64,000 nt of DNA from Pyricularia pennisetigena (lineage: Eukaryota; Ascomycota; Sordariomycetes; Magnaporthales; Pyriculariaceae): contig NW_021940922.1 in NCBI RefSeq assembly GCF_004337985.1, positions 961,382 through 1,025,381 on the forward strand, given 5' to 3'. The notes under the pieces are model-generated. The model made no database searches. It saw nothing but the letters and a program-made list of their open reading frames with translations, and was not told the DNA's origin. Of this stretch, positions 24,226-36,650 are shown in pieces. Both the position numbers and the translations under genes were made by a program. The first letter of the stretch is position 1. Each line of letters begins with the position of its first letter.

Positions 24226-26555
24226 AAAGTTAATTATTTGCAAATAACGGCGTTACGTGCGGAAGGCGATATTAATTTTGGGTTTTATATCCCATAATCC
24301 AATACCCATTAAACCGTTAATATAAATAGCGAATACATTATCGTAAACACGGTTTACCACGGAAATATATATATTATATAATATATCGGTAAAAACCTGT
24401 TGCAAAACGTTTTTAAAAATTTAATCCCTTTCCAATAATCCGTTTTGGACAAAAACAACAATTATAAGGTATAAAATACGGGACCGGAATATATTTTATA
24501 AAAATCATAAAACGTGGTAAAACTCATTTTTATTTTTTTCAAACTGGTTATATTTCCCCAACCCGATTAAATTTATAAATATAATTAGGGCGTAATATTG
24601 CCACAATTGTTTAATAAAATTAAATTCGATATGGAAAAACGCTGGTACGGGTATTATCCATTATTGTTTGTCAAAAGTGTGGGATAATTGGATATAAATT
24701 CCCTGAATAGCACGGATATATTAAGTTATTTCTAATTCCCATAAACGAGGAGCAGGACGGAAAAGTAATCGAAATGATCGGGTAACAGGTTTAAAAAACG
24801 TTTAAAAAGGATTTCGTAAATTTGGATAACCCCTGCGTATTCCCCTTCATTTTCGGTAATAGCGAGAGTTTAGATAAAGTAAAAAATTAATATAATTCGT
24901 GGGAGGGTAGGGTATTATGGGATTGCATTAGGCGTATATGGGCGGTTGGGGAATAAAAAACCACAAATCTGGTGCATTATATAATATTTGGCGTTTTCGT
25001 AATAGGTGTCCGGATATTGTAAAAAAACAGGCGTTGGTAACCATTTTAGCGGAAAGGTACGGTAATGTACCACTGGGATTACGTGTATCGTTTAAATCCT
25101 GGCGGCAATATAAGGAAACACAATATTAAATTTTGCATTCGGTTACGTTTTCCATATTCAAAATCCTGTACTTTGTCCAAAAAATTGAAATTGTTATATA
25201 CGAAAAATAATATTGGGTCACGAACAATCCTTTTTAAATTTGCTTATATATTACAATATATATATTCATATAAATGTAAAGAACTATTATTGCCGTTCGC
25301 GGTAAAAGCTTAACATAAATATGGATATTACTCATAACGTATTCAGGCAACAGCGATAAATTGCTAGGTTTACCGTTTAATAGTTTTATAAAATCAATAT
25401 ATTCCAAGCCCGGATAGCGTATCTACAACACGTCGTGGAATTCCATTATTTGAAAAATATAATGCGAATACGCGTAGCAAATAATTGCTTTTTAAGGGGA
25501 ATATTCGTGGGTTAAAATCGCCAGTATTAATATAACGCGTTAATTTTTTAATGTTACGGGGTTTATAATTTTTAAAAAGGTATTTAGTTCCAAATATACC
25601 ACGTTTGAAATTTTTAACGATAAATAAAACGGGCGGTGGCCCCGGGAATATAATAACAGTGAAAACATAAGTTTATGTAATATTAGCGCTTTAAACGGGA
25701 TTTTTTGGGTGGACGTATCGAATAGGTGTTTAAACCAATCCATATAGCTCACGCTTTTGGCGGAACAATCCTTTATTCCCGCAAATTGGAAATTTATGGG
25801 TTCGAACCTTTTAAAAAAACGTTTATATTTTATTAATTACTGCAATTCCCTGCGCAAAAGGTCGGTTTCGATGGGCGCAGGAAATTTATTATTAAAACGG
25901 CTTTCGACCCCGTTAACGCGTAAGCATTTTCGGAATTAAAGGTTTCGTAATGCTTTTTTAAAAAAAAATATTCGCGATAGGGCAGGTCGGGTGATTTCTT
26001 CAAAATTTGCCGCTTTTACCTAAACGTAAATAAACTACGTCAAATTGGTGCGTCGGTAACAGTTGCGCCAAAATTTGGTAATATTGCGAATAAATTTGGT
26101 TTCGGGGTTTATTTCCGCTTCGAATTCAAATTCCCTCGGTAATTGCTTTTAATCGATTAAAAAAGGCCTAAATTCCCATTTATTCTTAAATATAAAATTG
26201 GGCGATAATAATTGCAACAACGATAATAACCAAAATAATTGCGATATTAATAGAAACAATAAGGTTAGGTCGAACTTAAAATATTAAATTGCGGGTTACG
26301 CGGATAGGAATACCTTTTCGGGTATATTTATGAATATTATTGGAAATATATTTTCCATTATTGGATTCGGGTTTTATTTGGGTTAATAATATATCGAATA
26401 AAGGTTAATATGCGTAAATATATAGTATGGTAATAGAAGTTTTTTATTTTCTTGTATATTGGGGGGAATAGTGGTTGGCGATATCGCAATATTAGGTATT
26501 TTGTTCGTGGTACCGCTATAAACGGCGAAATGCGACAAAATGCCGTTACTAATAC
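24226..26555 (-). mobile_element. Decayed long element, inverted relative of 21463-22205
   Basis: From 26555 downwards the minus strand repeats the inner A-arm edge and the body seen at 21590-22205, then continues for about 1.7 kb further. A 70-codon open patch lies at 25752-25540 (minus) and several interrupted open stretches follow. No known transposase motif could be recognised. It could be the remnant of a larger, originally coding member of the family. Confidence 0.45.
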
Positions 26556-26573
26556 CGGCGTATGGCTATGAAC

Positions 26574-28586
26574 TAGTCTCAGTGCTCAGACTAGACCCCC
26601 CTGCTTCGCAGTGGGGACCGAGCGCTCCATGTACCTTTCAGCCACATGGCTTTTCGACCAATTACATTGGCCGAAAAGATCGCGCTCGTTCTAGTCTGAG
26701 GACATCTTGTCGCATTTCGCCGTTCATGGCGGTACCACCAACGATAATTTGGCGCATTTCGCCGTTTATAACGGTATTATTAATAATATACCTAATATTG
26801 CGATATCGCTGACAATTATTTTCTTAATATAAAGATGATTTGTAGTATTTTACCGTTTATAGCGGGTATATATAATATGTTCGCATTATAATAGCAAAAG
26901 AAAATGGTGTAACTATAATATATATTTAAATATATAAATAAAAAAACAAATAAAAATTATAAAAATATATTATAATTTGCGTTAAGATAATTGGAGTTTG
27001 TTAATCATTTGAATGCCGGCCGCGTTTTAATAGCTACTGTATATGGAGAGATATTAAAATATTAAATAAAATCTGTAATTTTTCATTATATTTAATTTTT
27101 ATTTTAAATGATGGTATATAATAGTAACTTTAATTAAAATTACAGTTCTTAAAGCTTAGTGAACCTAACACTGCAAAGTGCATGCAATTATCGATTAAAA
27201 TAAAAGTTTTATTAATATTTTTATATGAATTAACAATTTATTAAAAAATTAAATAATTTACGCAAGTATTAGTAATATGAAAATATTTTTGATTGATACA
27301 TTCCTTTATAAATCTGTTAATAAATTTTAAATAAGTTTTTTCTTCATAAATTTTATTCAATTAAATATTAAATAAAGCAAAAAATATAAAAATAACACAA
27401 ATCTAGCATTTTTTATTATAAAAAAATAAAAAGGGCCGGTATTGTAAATTGGGTTTCACGTTGACGTTTATTTATATACACAATCTACTTTTACAAACTT
27501 TGGTTTTATTAATGTTAAAATTGGTAAAAATGTAGAAGCATTTCGATTGTAAAGTATATATAAAATTAGATATACTTTACCTATCCGCATATTTAACGGC
27601 TTATATAATCGGATATGCCTACCAAACTGTAATATTACACTAGATATGCATATACCACCCCCCCACGTGAAAACACCACAAAATCTGGCTGCAAAACAAA
27701 AATAATATGAAATTAATCAAATAAAGCAAAAAGATTTATAAAATATATATTTAGCATTTTTTCCAATTAAAAAGCTTTTCAAGCCGATATTATATATTGG
27801 ACTGGACTCAAACGTTTGTTTACATACATAATCGAACCATTGAAACTTTGGTTTCATCATCGTTAAAATCGATAAAAACATAAACGAGTTTCGATTGTAA
27901 ATTATAAATGAAAAACATATACTTTGCCTATCCCCTTCTCTAACTGCTTTAATAATGCGATATATACACTAAAATTCACTGTAACGGTATATATATATAT
28001 ATACATATATACATAAATATATATATATACATATATACATAAATATATATATATACATATATACATAAATATATATATATACATATATACATAAATATAT
28101 ATATATATACATATATACATAAATATATATATATATATATACGACCCCGCACGTGCTCAAAATATAAAATTTGGTTAAAAATTGAAAATAATATTAAAAA
28201 AAATCCAAAATCGAAAAAAATCGAAAAAAACAGTACCGCCATAAACGGATTAAAGGCAGGTGGTATCCAATTGGACCGTCATAACAAATAAAAAAATAAA
28301 TTATATCGCTGCTAATAGCGGTATTAAACGCTATTTTCAACGATATTTTCTTTTTTTAATTTTTTGCGTAATTATGGAATAATAAAGGAGTGTCGGTCGA
28401 AAAAAGGCCAAAAATACCGCTATAAACGGCGAAAATCGACAAATTGTCCTCAAACCTAAACCAAAGCGTTTTTTGGATAGACCCACAAGTACATTGCAAA
28501 AACGCAATTAAGCTACGAAATGGAGCGAAACGAACGAAGTGGATTAATTGTGGAGCTTTGCGCTTTAGGGATGAGCCCTAAAACTA
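26574..28586 (-). mobile_element. TAGTCTCAG element, full-size class with expanded microsatellite
   Basis: About 2.0 kb, A arm first (TAGTCTCAGTGCTC) and B arm last (mutated to AAACTA). Homologous throughout to the copies at 22206, 34773, 42730 and 52696. It is longer because of a TA-rich tandem array at 27990-28140. Heavily transition-mutated. Confidence 0.8.
27990..28140. repeat. TA-rich minisatellite (about 34-bp units)
   Basis: Tandem units of (TA)n-CATATATACATAAA, about five in a row, inside the element body. Tyr/Ile-only reading frames across it are artefacts. Confidence 0.9.
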
Positions 28587-28753
28587 CCTGAGATTACGAA
28601 ATTTGACAAATTGTCCTTAGACTTGAACTAAAGCGTTTTTTGGATAGACCCACAGGTGGATTGCAAAGCCGCAATTAGGTTACGAAGTGGAGCGAAGCGA
28701 ACGAAGTGGATTAATTGTGGAGCTCTGGGCTTTAGGGATATACCTTAAAACTA
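28587..28753 (-). mobile_element. Extra B-arm fragment
   Basis: A second reversed B arm lies directly behind the one ending at 28586, with the same hairpin blocks (CCACGAAGTGG-type and CCCAGAGC-type) and a mutated AAAACTA end. It shows that copies accumulated next to each other or that an arm was duplicated. Confidence 0.65.
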
Positions 28754-28886
28754 GCGCGCGGTCTCCATTGCGAAACTGGGGGCTTAGGCTAAATATGGAA
28801 ACCAAATTAAACCATAAAATGCATTGATTGTCCCGTTACAAGTTTTAATAATAAGCCCCAACATTTCTATTAACGGCGAAATGCAT

Positions 28887-30291
28887 TAGTCTCAGGGCTT
28901 ATCCCTAAAGCCCAGAGCTCCACAACAAATCCACTTCGTTCGCTTCGCTCCATTTCGTGGCTTAATTGCGGTTCTGCAATGTACCTGTGGGTCCATCCAA
29001 AGAACGTTTTGGTTCAGGTTTGAGGACAATTTGTCGATTTTCGCCGCTTATGGCGGTATTTTCGTCAATTCGGCGACCAACACTCCGTTATAAAACAAAT
29101 AAATAAAAATCGTAAAAATAAACGGTTTATACGTTGAAGATAGCATTTAGTACCGCTATTAACAACGATTTAATTTATATTTTTATATGTATAATTGGGC
29201 GAATTTGCCAGGCCCTGTCCTTAATCCGCTCATGGCGATACCATTTTTTTAATTTTATTTCAATTGTCGAATTTTCTTTATATTATTTTTATTTGTCAAT
29301 TAAATTTCAAACTTTGTACGGTTGGGGGATGGTATACGTATAAAGAACTGTATACCAAGCTTTGCTATATATACGTAATTATTTAAGCCGTTAAATAAGC
29401 GCGTAGGTAAAGTATATACAATTTTGTATAAAATTTACAATCGAAACGCTTTTATATTTTTGCCAATTATTGCGATAATAGAACCAAATTTTCAGGGATT
29501 GGATTAGGTATATATGCAAACGTCCACGTAAAATCCGCTTCGTAATATCGGCTTTAATAAGTTTTTTATTAGAAGAAATGGTAACATCATACTATCTTTA
29601 TATTTTTTATATTGTTTAATAAAATACACATGATAAAAAATCGTCAAATAACCTTTATATATAGTGATATATTACTAATGCTAGATTAGAGTTTTTTCAA
29701 ATTTATACACAATTGGGCGAATTATTAAGTTTTTTAATAAGGTATTTATTAAATGAAAAATACCAAGATAATATTTAATTTAAGGGGTAATCGCATGCAT
29801 TTTCCACCGCCACGCTAATTTGAAAATCGGCTTTATAATAGTATACTTTATTTGTATAAAATATTTTCGTTTAAAATAATAAATTAAATATAAATATCTA
29901 TACTAAAAGTTAATACATATGTTTAATATTTAAATATTTATATAATTGAAAAAGATATACCCACGGCCCCAGCGTCAAAAAAATATAAAAAGCTTATTCA
30001 TTACAACGCAGGTTACCTTATATTTTTACCATTTATATTCATTTATTTATTCGAGTATTTAATTATATACAGTGGTTATACTGTTGGTATTACGTATGCA
30101 GTGCATGCACACTGCGAAAACAGTACAAATACCCGCCATAAGCGGCGAAAATCGACAAGTTGTCCTCAGACTAGAACGAGCGCGATTTTTTCGGCCAATG
30201 CAATTGGTCGAAAAGCCATGTAGCTGAAAGGTACATGGAGCGCTCGGTCCCCACTGCGAAGCAGGGGGGTCTATTTTGAGCACTGAGACTA
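28887..30291 (+). mobile_element. TAGTCTCAG element, 1.4-kb class with 9-bp target duplication
   Basis: 1405 bp from TAGTCTCAGGGCT (B arm) to GCACTGAGACTA (A arm). Flanks are GAAATGCAT (28878-28886) and GAAACGCAT (30292-30300): a 9-bp duplication with one C/T difference. The body is shorter and different from the 1.85-kb class but carries the same arm modules. Confidence 0.85.
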
Positions 30292-31057
30292 GAAACGCAT
30301 TAAATTTCCTCTATTTTAAAACGAGCGCGATCTTGACGGCGAAAAGAATTAATTGGTGGAAAAACCATATTGCCTAAATATATATAAAGCTTTTTGTTCG
30401 CATTGCGCACAGGGGTTTTAAATTTAAACATCTAAATTTAATTAAACCACGTAAAATTTGGTTGCATTGTGGCGGTTTAAATTTAAATATAAACCCTAAA
30501 ATTGGGGTTATAAACTTATTTTAAAATTATAATTAAACGATGTTAATTTATGCAATCTTAGGTTTGAGTATGAGATATTAAAATTAAAGCAATTGCCTAA
30601 ATAAATATAGGATTTGATTTATTCGAGTTTTTATTATTTGAACTGAACAATTGAACTAACAACAATAAATTAACAGATTTAATATTGGAAATATATAAAT
30701 CCTTGTTCATCACGGTAAAAATAACTACGCTACCAAAGTTTTAAAATCAATTCTATTTACATATATGTTTTCTATTTTAACACCACGTTATCCCGGTCTA
30801 CTGCGGTTTACGCCGATATATACAGTATATAATAACTGATATTAATTTTTTACATTTGCTGTTTTTCTCATTATATAAAAGTTAATCATTTTCCTTATAC
30901 TATCGATCTAGTTTCGGTTATTGCATTTGATTTTGCTTATATTTTTTTGCAAATGATTTAAACTTTTTACCATTATAAAAAGGTTATTACATTTGTTAAT
31001 TTATGTTCAAATTCTACAAACTTATTTAAATGGTTGTTTAACCCGATTTATTCTATA

Positions 31058-31699
31058 ATGAATTTCTCTCCCATTTTATTTTTTGCGTATTTAATTATAA
31101 TACCAGTTTCCGTTGCTACCCAACCTCCCTACCTGGCTGAAATCAGAATTTCGACATACTGGCTCGAAACTCGAGCTTGCAAAATTGCCATAGTTAAAAA
31201 TATTAACAGCAATATATTTGAACATGTGGTATTTTCCAGGACTTCGAGTACGATTTCTCTACCTAATAAAGAAAAAACTAAAGTTGTAATAAACCATCGC
31301 GGCGAATTGGCGGATATTGTAAATCCTCCACAAAATGGGATAATTACAGTAACGCCCCTTTATTTCCCTACCGTTTTGCCGGAAAGAGCCCAACCCACGT
31401 TAGATTATTTAAATGAAATGGGTAAGCTTAACCAATCCCTATAAAAATTAGAATTACGTTAAATTAAAACACATTTTAACAAACCGGTTATAGCGAAAGA
31501 AACTGGGGAAAAAGAGAGGAAGGCTTTTACTGCTATTTACGATAACATTTTCAACCCTAGATTTATCTGGAAGCCAGTTGAAAAAGAAACTTATACTGAG
31601 AAGCTTCACACATATTTTTTCATGGAACTGCGCGGGCTTTCACCAACGGAGCAAGAGTTAAAAACTTATTGGAAAGAGTTTAAAAAATGGATGGGGTAA
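31058..31699 (+). pseudogene. RIP-damaged reading frame of unknown function with signal-peptide-like start
   Basis: From the ATG at 31058 the frame begins MNFSPILFFAYLIIIPVSVA, which resembles a secretion signal, and runs 128 codons to a TAA (31442-31444). The same frame then continues past a second TAA 18 nt on to EFKKWMG and a stop at 31697-31699. Both internal stops could have been CAA (Gln), the change RIP makes. This stretch (30.3-32.0 kb) is not repeated elsewhere in the window. I recognise no family. It may be a dead host gene or an unknown element ORF. Confidence 0.4.
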
Positions 31700-31929
31700 A
31701 AGGAGCGGGGGTTTAAAATCCCAAAAAGGATTTACGGGATTTAACAAAATAATATATTACTTGTCTATTTATAAAGAGAATAAATAAAAACCAAATACGG
31801 AATTGGGGATTTAATCCACTATTTAAATAAAGATTCAAAAGGAATTTCTCCCTTACGCAACGCCCATTTATTATTTAAACTTTATTTGGGCATTCAAGTT
31901 ATATATATTCTACCTCAAGAGTATAATGC

Positions 31930-31995
31930 ACTTACTACAATCTATATAATATATACGTTGTTGAAATGCGTGAAGTCGAATCCCGTTACGGCCGC
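31930..31995 (+). pseudogene. tRNA-like fragment (B-box end)
   Basis: Contains GAAATGCGTGAAGTCGAATC followed by CCGTTACGG, closely matching the 3' half of the tRNA-like sequence at 54.6 kb. Only the T-arm/B-box half is visible. An element copy begins about 30 bp downstream at 32026. Confidence 0.4.
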
Positions 31996-32025
31996 AGATT
32001 TTCTATGCATATATAAGCACCACAG

Positions 32026-33360
32026 TAGTCTCAATGCTCAGACTAGACCCCCCTGCTTCGCAGTGGGGACCGAACGCTCCATGTACCTTTCAGCCACATG
32101 GCTTTTCGGCCAATTAAATTGGCCGAGAAGATCGCGCTCGTTCTAGTTTGAGGACAACTTGTCGCATTTCGCCGTTCATGGCGGTACCATTAACTATACT
32201 TTATCGCATTTCGCAGTTTATAGCGGGTATATACACTGTATACGCATTATAATAGCAAAAGAGAAATAGTGTAACCAGAATATATAATTAAATACTCGAA
32301 TATAAAATTAAATAAAGATCATAAAAATACAAAGTAACCTGCGTTGGATTAATTGGAATTTGGTAGTTCTTTCACTAAATACCGCGCTTCCATAACAAAC
32401 TTTTTTGAAAAGATATTCAAATATATGGTAGAATTTGTAACTCTTTATTATATTTCATTATTACTATAAATAGTTGTATATAAAATCAAATTAAAATTAA
32501 ATTATAGTATTTACAGTTTAACGGACTCAAAACTACAACGTGCATGCAAATATCTCTTGAAACAAACTTTAATGAATATTTTTATATTGATTGATAATTT
32601 ATTTAAAAACTGAATTAGTTGCGCAAATATAAGTAGGATTGAAAAGACCTTAAGATATCCATTGACTTATAAAGTTGTAAACAAATCTGGTTTAACTAAT
32701 TTTTCCAAGTTTTGTTTAATTAAACAGAGCAAAAAATAGAAAAATAACACGAATTTAGCATTTTCTGATATAAAAGATGATAAAAGCAGGTATTATAAAT
32801 CGGATCCAACGTGGACGTCTGCTGACGTACGTATCCCAGTCGCCAAAGGTTTGGTCTTATTATCGTTGAAACTAGTAAAAATATAAAAGCGTTTCGATTG
32901 TAAATTATATATAAAATTATGTATACTCGACCTATCCGTTAATTTAACGGTATATATAAGAGGTTATATATACCATAATTCGATGAACCGTTGTATACAC
33001 GTATGCCACCTCCCAAGTGGAGCAATTCTTAAATTTGGTTAACAAATAAAAATAATATAAAAAAGAATTCAAAATCCAAACAAAATCGAAAAAATAGTAC
33101 CGCCATGAGCGGATTAAGGGCAGGGCTTGGCAAATTCGCCCATTTGTATATATAAAAATATCGATTCAATCGCTATTAATAGCGGTACTAAATGCTATTT
33201 TTAACGTGCAAACCGCTTATTTTAACAATTTTTATTTATTTTTTTATAATGGAGTGTTGGTCGCCGAATTGACGAAAATACCGCCACAAGCGGCGAAAAT
33301 CGACAAGTTGTCCTCAGACCTAAACCAGAGCGTTCTTTGGAGGGATTACACAGGTACATT
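32026..33360 (-). mobile_element. TAGTCTCAG element, 1.4-kb class, truncated at its B arm
   Basis: It starts with the A arm (TAGTCTCAATGC) and runs through the short-class body into a B arm that stops at GTACATT where the next copy begins. It forms the left half of a large inverted repeat with 33361-34744. Confidence 0.75.
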
Positions 33361-34114
33361 GTCTCAGGGCTTATCCTTGAAGCCCAGAGCTCCACAATCG
33401 ATCCACTTCGTTCCACCTCGTGGCTCAATTACGGTTTTGCAATGTACATGTAAGTCCATCCAAAGAACGCTCTGGTTCAGGTTTTAGGACAATTTGTCGA
33501 TTTTCGCCGCTTATGGGGGTATTTTCTTCAATTCGGCGACCACACTCCGTTTTAAAAGCATGAAAGAAATCGTAAAAATAAGGGGTTTGCACGTTGCAAA
33601 TAGCATTTAATACCGCTATTAACAACGATTTAATTAACATTTTTATATATATAAATGGGCGAATTTGCTAGGGCCTGCCCTTCATCCGCTCATGGCGGTA
33701 CTATTTGTTCGATTTTGTTTGGATTTTGGATTCTTTTTTATATTATTTTTATTTGTTAACCAAATTTAAGAATTGCTCCACGTGGGAGGTGGCATACGTG
33801 TATACAACGGTTCATCAAATTATGGTATATATAACCTCTTATATATACCGTTAAATTAACGGATAGGTCGAGTATACATAATTTTATATATAATTTACAA
33901 TCGAAACGCTTTTATATTTTTACCAATTTCAACGATGATATAATCGAAATTTCAGGGATCGGAGAACGTATACGAACAAACGTCTAAGTAAGACCCGCGC
34001 TACAATCTCGGCTCTTATAACTTCTTTAATTTAAAAAAATGGTACGATTGTACTGTTGTTTTAATTTTTATTTATTTAATAAAATATAACTGATGAAAAA
34101 AACGTTAAATAATA

Positions 34115-34155
<41 letters not shown>

Positions 34156-34744
34156 ACCTAATATAGTGGTAACATTGAAGTTTTTTCTTATATTAACAAC
34201 TAATTGGGCGTAATATTAGTTTTTTTCCAATAAGTTACTTATTGTAAGCGATAGTCGGGTGCACTTTCCACCGTTATATTAATGCCAAAACTGTTTTTAT
34301 AGCAGTGTATTTTACATTAAAAAAACATGATTATTTCCAAAATTAAATTAAATATAACAAGGTATATTAAAAATAAAAGAACAAATATAATATTTTAATA
34401 TTTATAGCACCACGAACGCTATACCAACGGTTCCTGTGGCAAACAAATGTAATAAGATCATATATTATAACGCAGGTTACCCCATAATTTTACGATATTT
34501 TTTCACTTATTTATTTATATATTCAATTATTTAGAGTGGTTATACTGTTATTCACCCCGTTACAGTGCGAATATAGTGTTTGTACCTACCACGAGCGGCG
34601 AAATGCGCCAAATTGTTTTCAGACTAGAATAAACGCGATCTTTTCGGCCAATGCAATTGGTCGAAAAACCATGTGGTTAAAAGGTATATGGAGCGCTCGG
34701 TCCCCACTGCGAAGCAGGGGGGTTTAGTTTAAGCATTGAAATTA
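33361..34744 (+). mobile_element. TAGTCTCAG element, 1.4-kb class, head-to-head with the previous copy
   Basis: B arm first (GTCTCAGGGC; the leading TA is lost at the junction), A arm last (mutated GCATTGAAATTA). Its body mirrors 32026-33360. It contains a (TA)n run near 34120-34150. Confidence 0.75.
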
Positions 34745-34772
34745 GCGCAATCGTGTAAACCGTTGGAATTAT

Positions 34773-36177
34773 TAGTTTCAGTGCTTAGACTAGACCCCCC
34801 TGCTTCGCAGTGGGGACCGAACGCTCCATGTACCTTTCAGCCACATGGTTTTTCGACCAATTACATTGGCCGAAAAGATCGCGCTCGTTCTAGTCTGAGG
34901 ACATCTTGTCGCATTTCGCCGTTCATGGCGGTACCACCAACGATAATTTGTCGCATTTCGCCTTTTATAACGGTATTATTAATAATAAACCTTATATTGC
35001 GATATCGTTAATGATTATTTTATTAATATAAGGATAATTTGTGGTATTTTGCCGTTCATAGCGGGTATATATAAAATATTCGCATTATAATGGCAAAAGA
35101 CAATAGTGTACCCATAGCATGCAATTAAATATTCGTATAAAAAAATAAATAAAAATAATAAAAGTATATAGTAATTTGCGTTAGATTTATTGGAGGTTGT
35201 TGATTATTTGAATGCCGGCCGCGTTTTTATAACCACTGTATTTGAAAAGATATTAAAATATTGAGTAAAATTTGTGATTTTTCATTATATTTAATTTTTT
35301 ATTTTGAATAATAGTATATATTATTGATTTAAATTTTATTGACAGTATTTATAACCTAGCAGACCTAATACTGCAAAGTGCATGCAATTATCGATTAAAA
35401 CAAAAGTTTTATTAATATTCTTATATTAATTAACCCTTTGTTAAAAACCTGAATAATTCATGCAAACATTGGTAAAATTGAGTGAAAGTTTGATTCAGGC
35501 ATTCTTTTATCAATTTATTGAAGAACCTTACTTTAGTTTTTTTTAATAAATTTTATTTAATTAAATAAAGCAATAAATATTAAAATAATACACATTCAGC
35601 ATTTTTTTATATAAAAAAACAAAAAGGGCCGGTATTGTAAATCGGGTTTTACATTGACGTTTGTTTATATACATTATCCACTTCTTCAAACTTTGGTTTT
35701 ATTGATATTAAAATTGGTAAAAATGTAAAAGCATTTCGATTGTAAAATATATATAAAATCGGATACATTTTACCTATCCGCATATTTAACGGCTTACATA
35801 ATTAGATATACGTACCAAAATAAGGCATTGTATTAAATATATATATGGTACGCCCCACGTGCAAAAACCACAAAATCTGGCTGCAAAACAAAAATAATCT
35901 AAAATTAATCAAATAAAGCAAAAAGTTTATAAAATACACATTTAGCATTTTTTTTATTAAACAGTTTTTAAAACCGATGTCATAGGTAAGATTGACCTTG
36001 GACGTTTGTTTATATACGTAATCGAATCTCTGAAGCTTTGGTCCCATTGTCGTTAAAACTGGTAAAAATATAAACGAATTTCGATTGTAAATTATATATA
36101 AAAAAATATACACTTTGCCTATCCGCTTATTTAACTGCTTATATAATCTGGTATATGCACCAAATTTTCTAATAACG

Positions 36178-36208
<31 letters not shown>

Positions 36209-36641
36209 CGACCCTCCCCGTACAAAAAATATAAAATTTGGTCAAAAATTAAAAATAATATTAAAAAAATCGAAAATCGAAAAAACAGTACCGCCATGAA
36301 CGGATTAAGGGCAGGTGGTATCGAATTCGGCCATTATAACAAATAAAAAAATTAATCGAATCGCTGCTAATAGCGGTATTAAACGCTATCTTCAACGATA
36401 TTTTATTTTTTTAATATTGTGCATGGTTGTGGAATAATAAAGGAGTTTCGGTTAAAAAAAGGCCAAAAATACCGCCATAAACGGCGAAAATCGACAAATT
36501 GTCCTCAAACCTGAACCAAAGCGTTCTTTGGATGGACCCACAGGTACATTGCAAAACCGCAATTGAGCCACGAAATGGAGCGAAGCGAACGAAGTGGATC
36601 AATTGTGGAGCTTTGGGCTTCGGGGATGAGCCTTGAGACTA
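34773..36641 (-). mobile_element. TAGTCTCAG element, full-size class with 9-bp target duplication
   Basis: 1869 bp, A arm first, B arm last. Flanks TGGAATTAT (34764-34772) and TGGAATTGT (36642-36650) form a 9-bp duplication with a single A/G difference. It is inserted directly upstream of the Copia relic, which may be the target. Confidence 0.85.
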
Positions 36642-36650
36642 TGGAATTGT

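Noticed and set aside
27902..28242. Reading frames rich in Tyr and Ile on the minus strand
   Set aside because: They translate a TA-rich minisatellite and have no other support.
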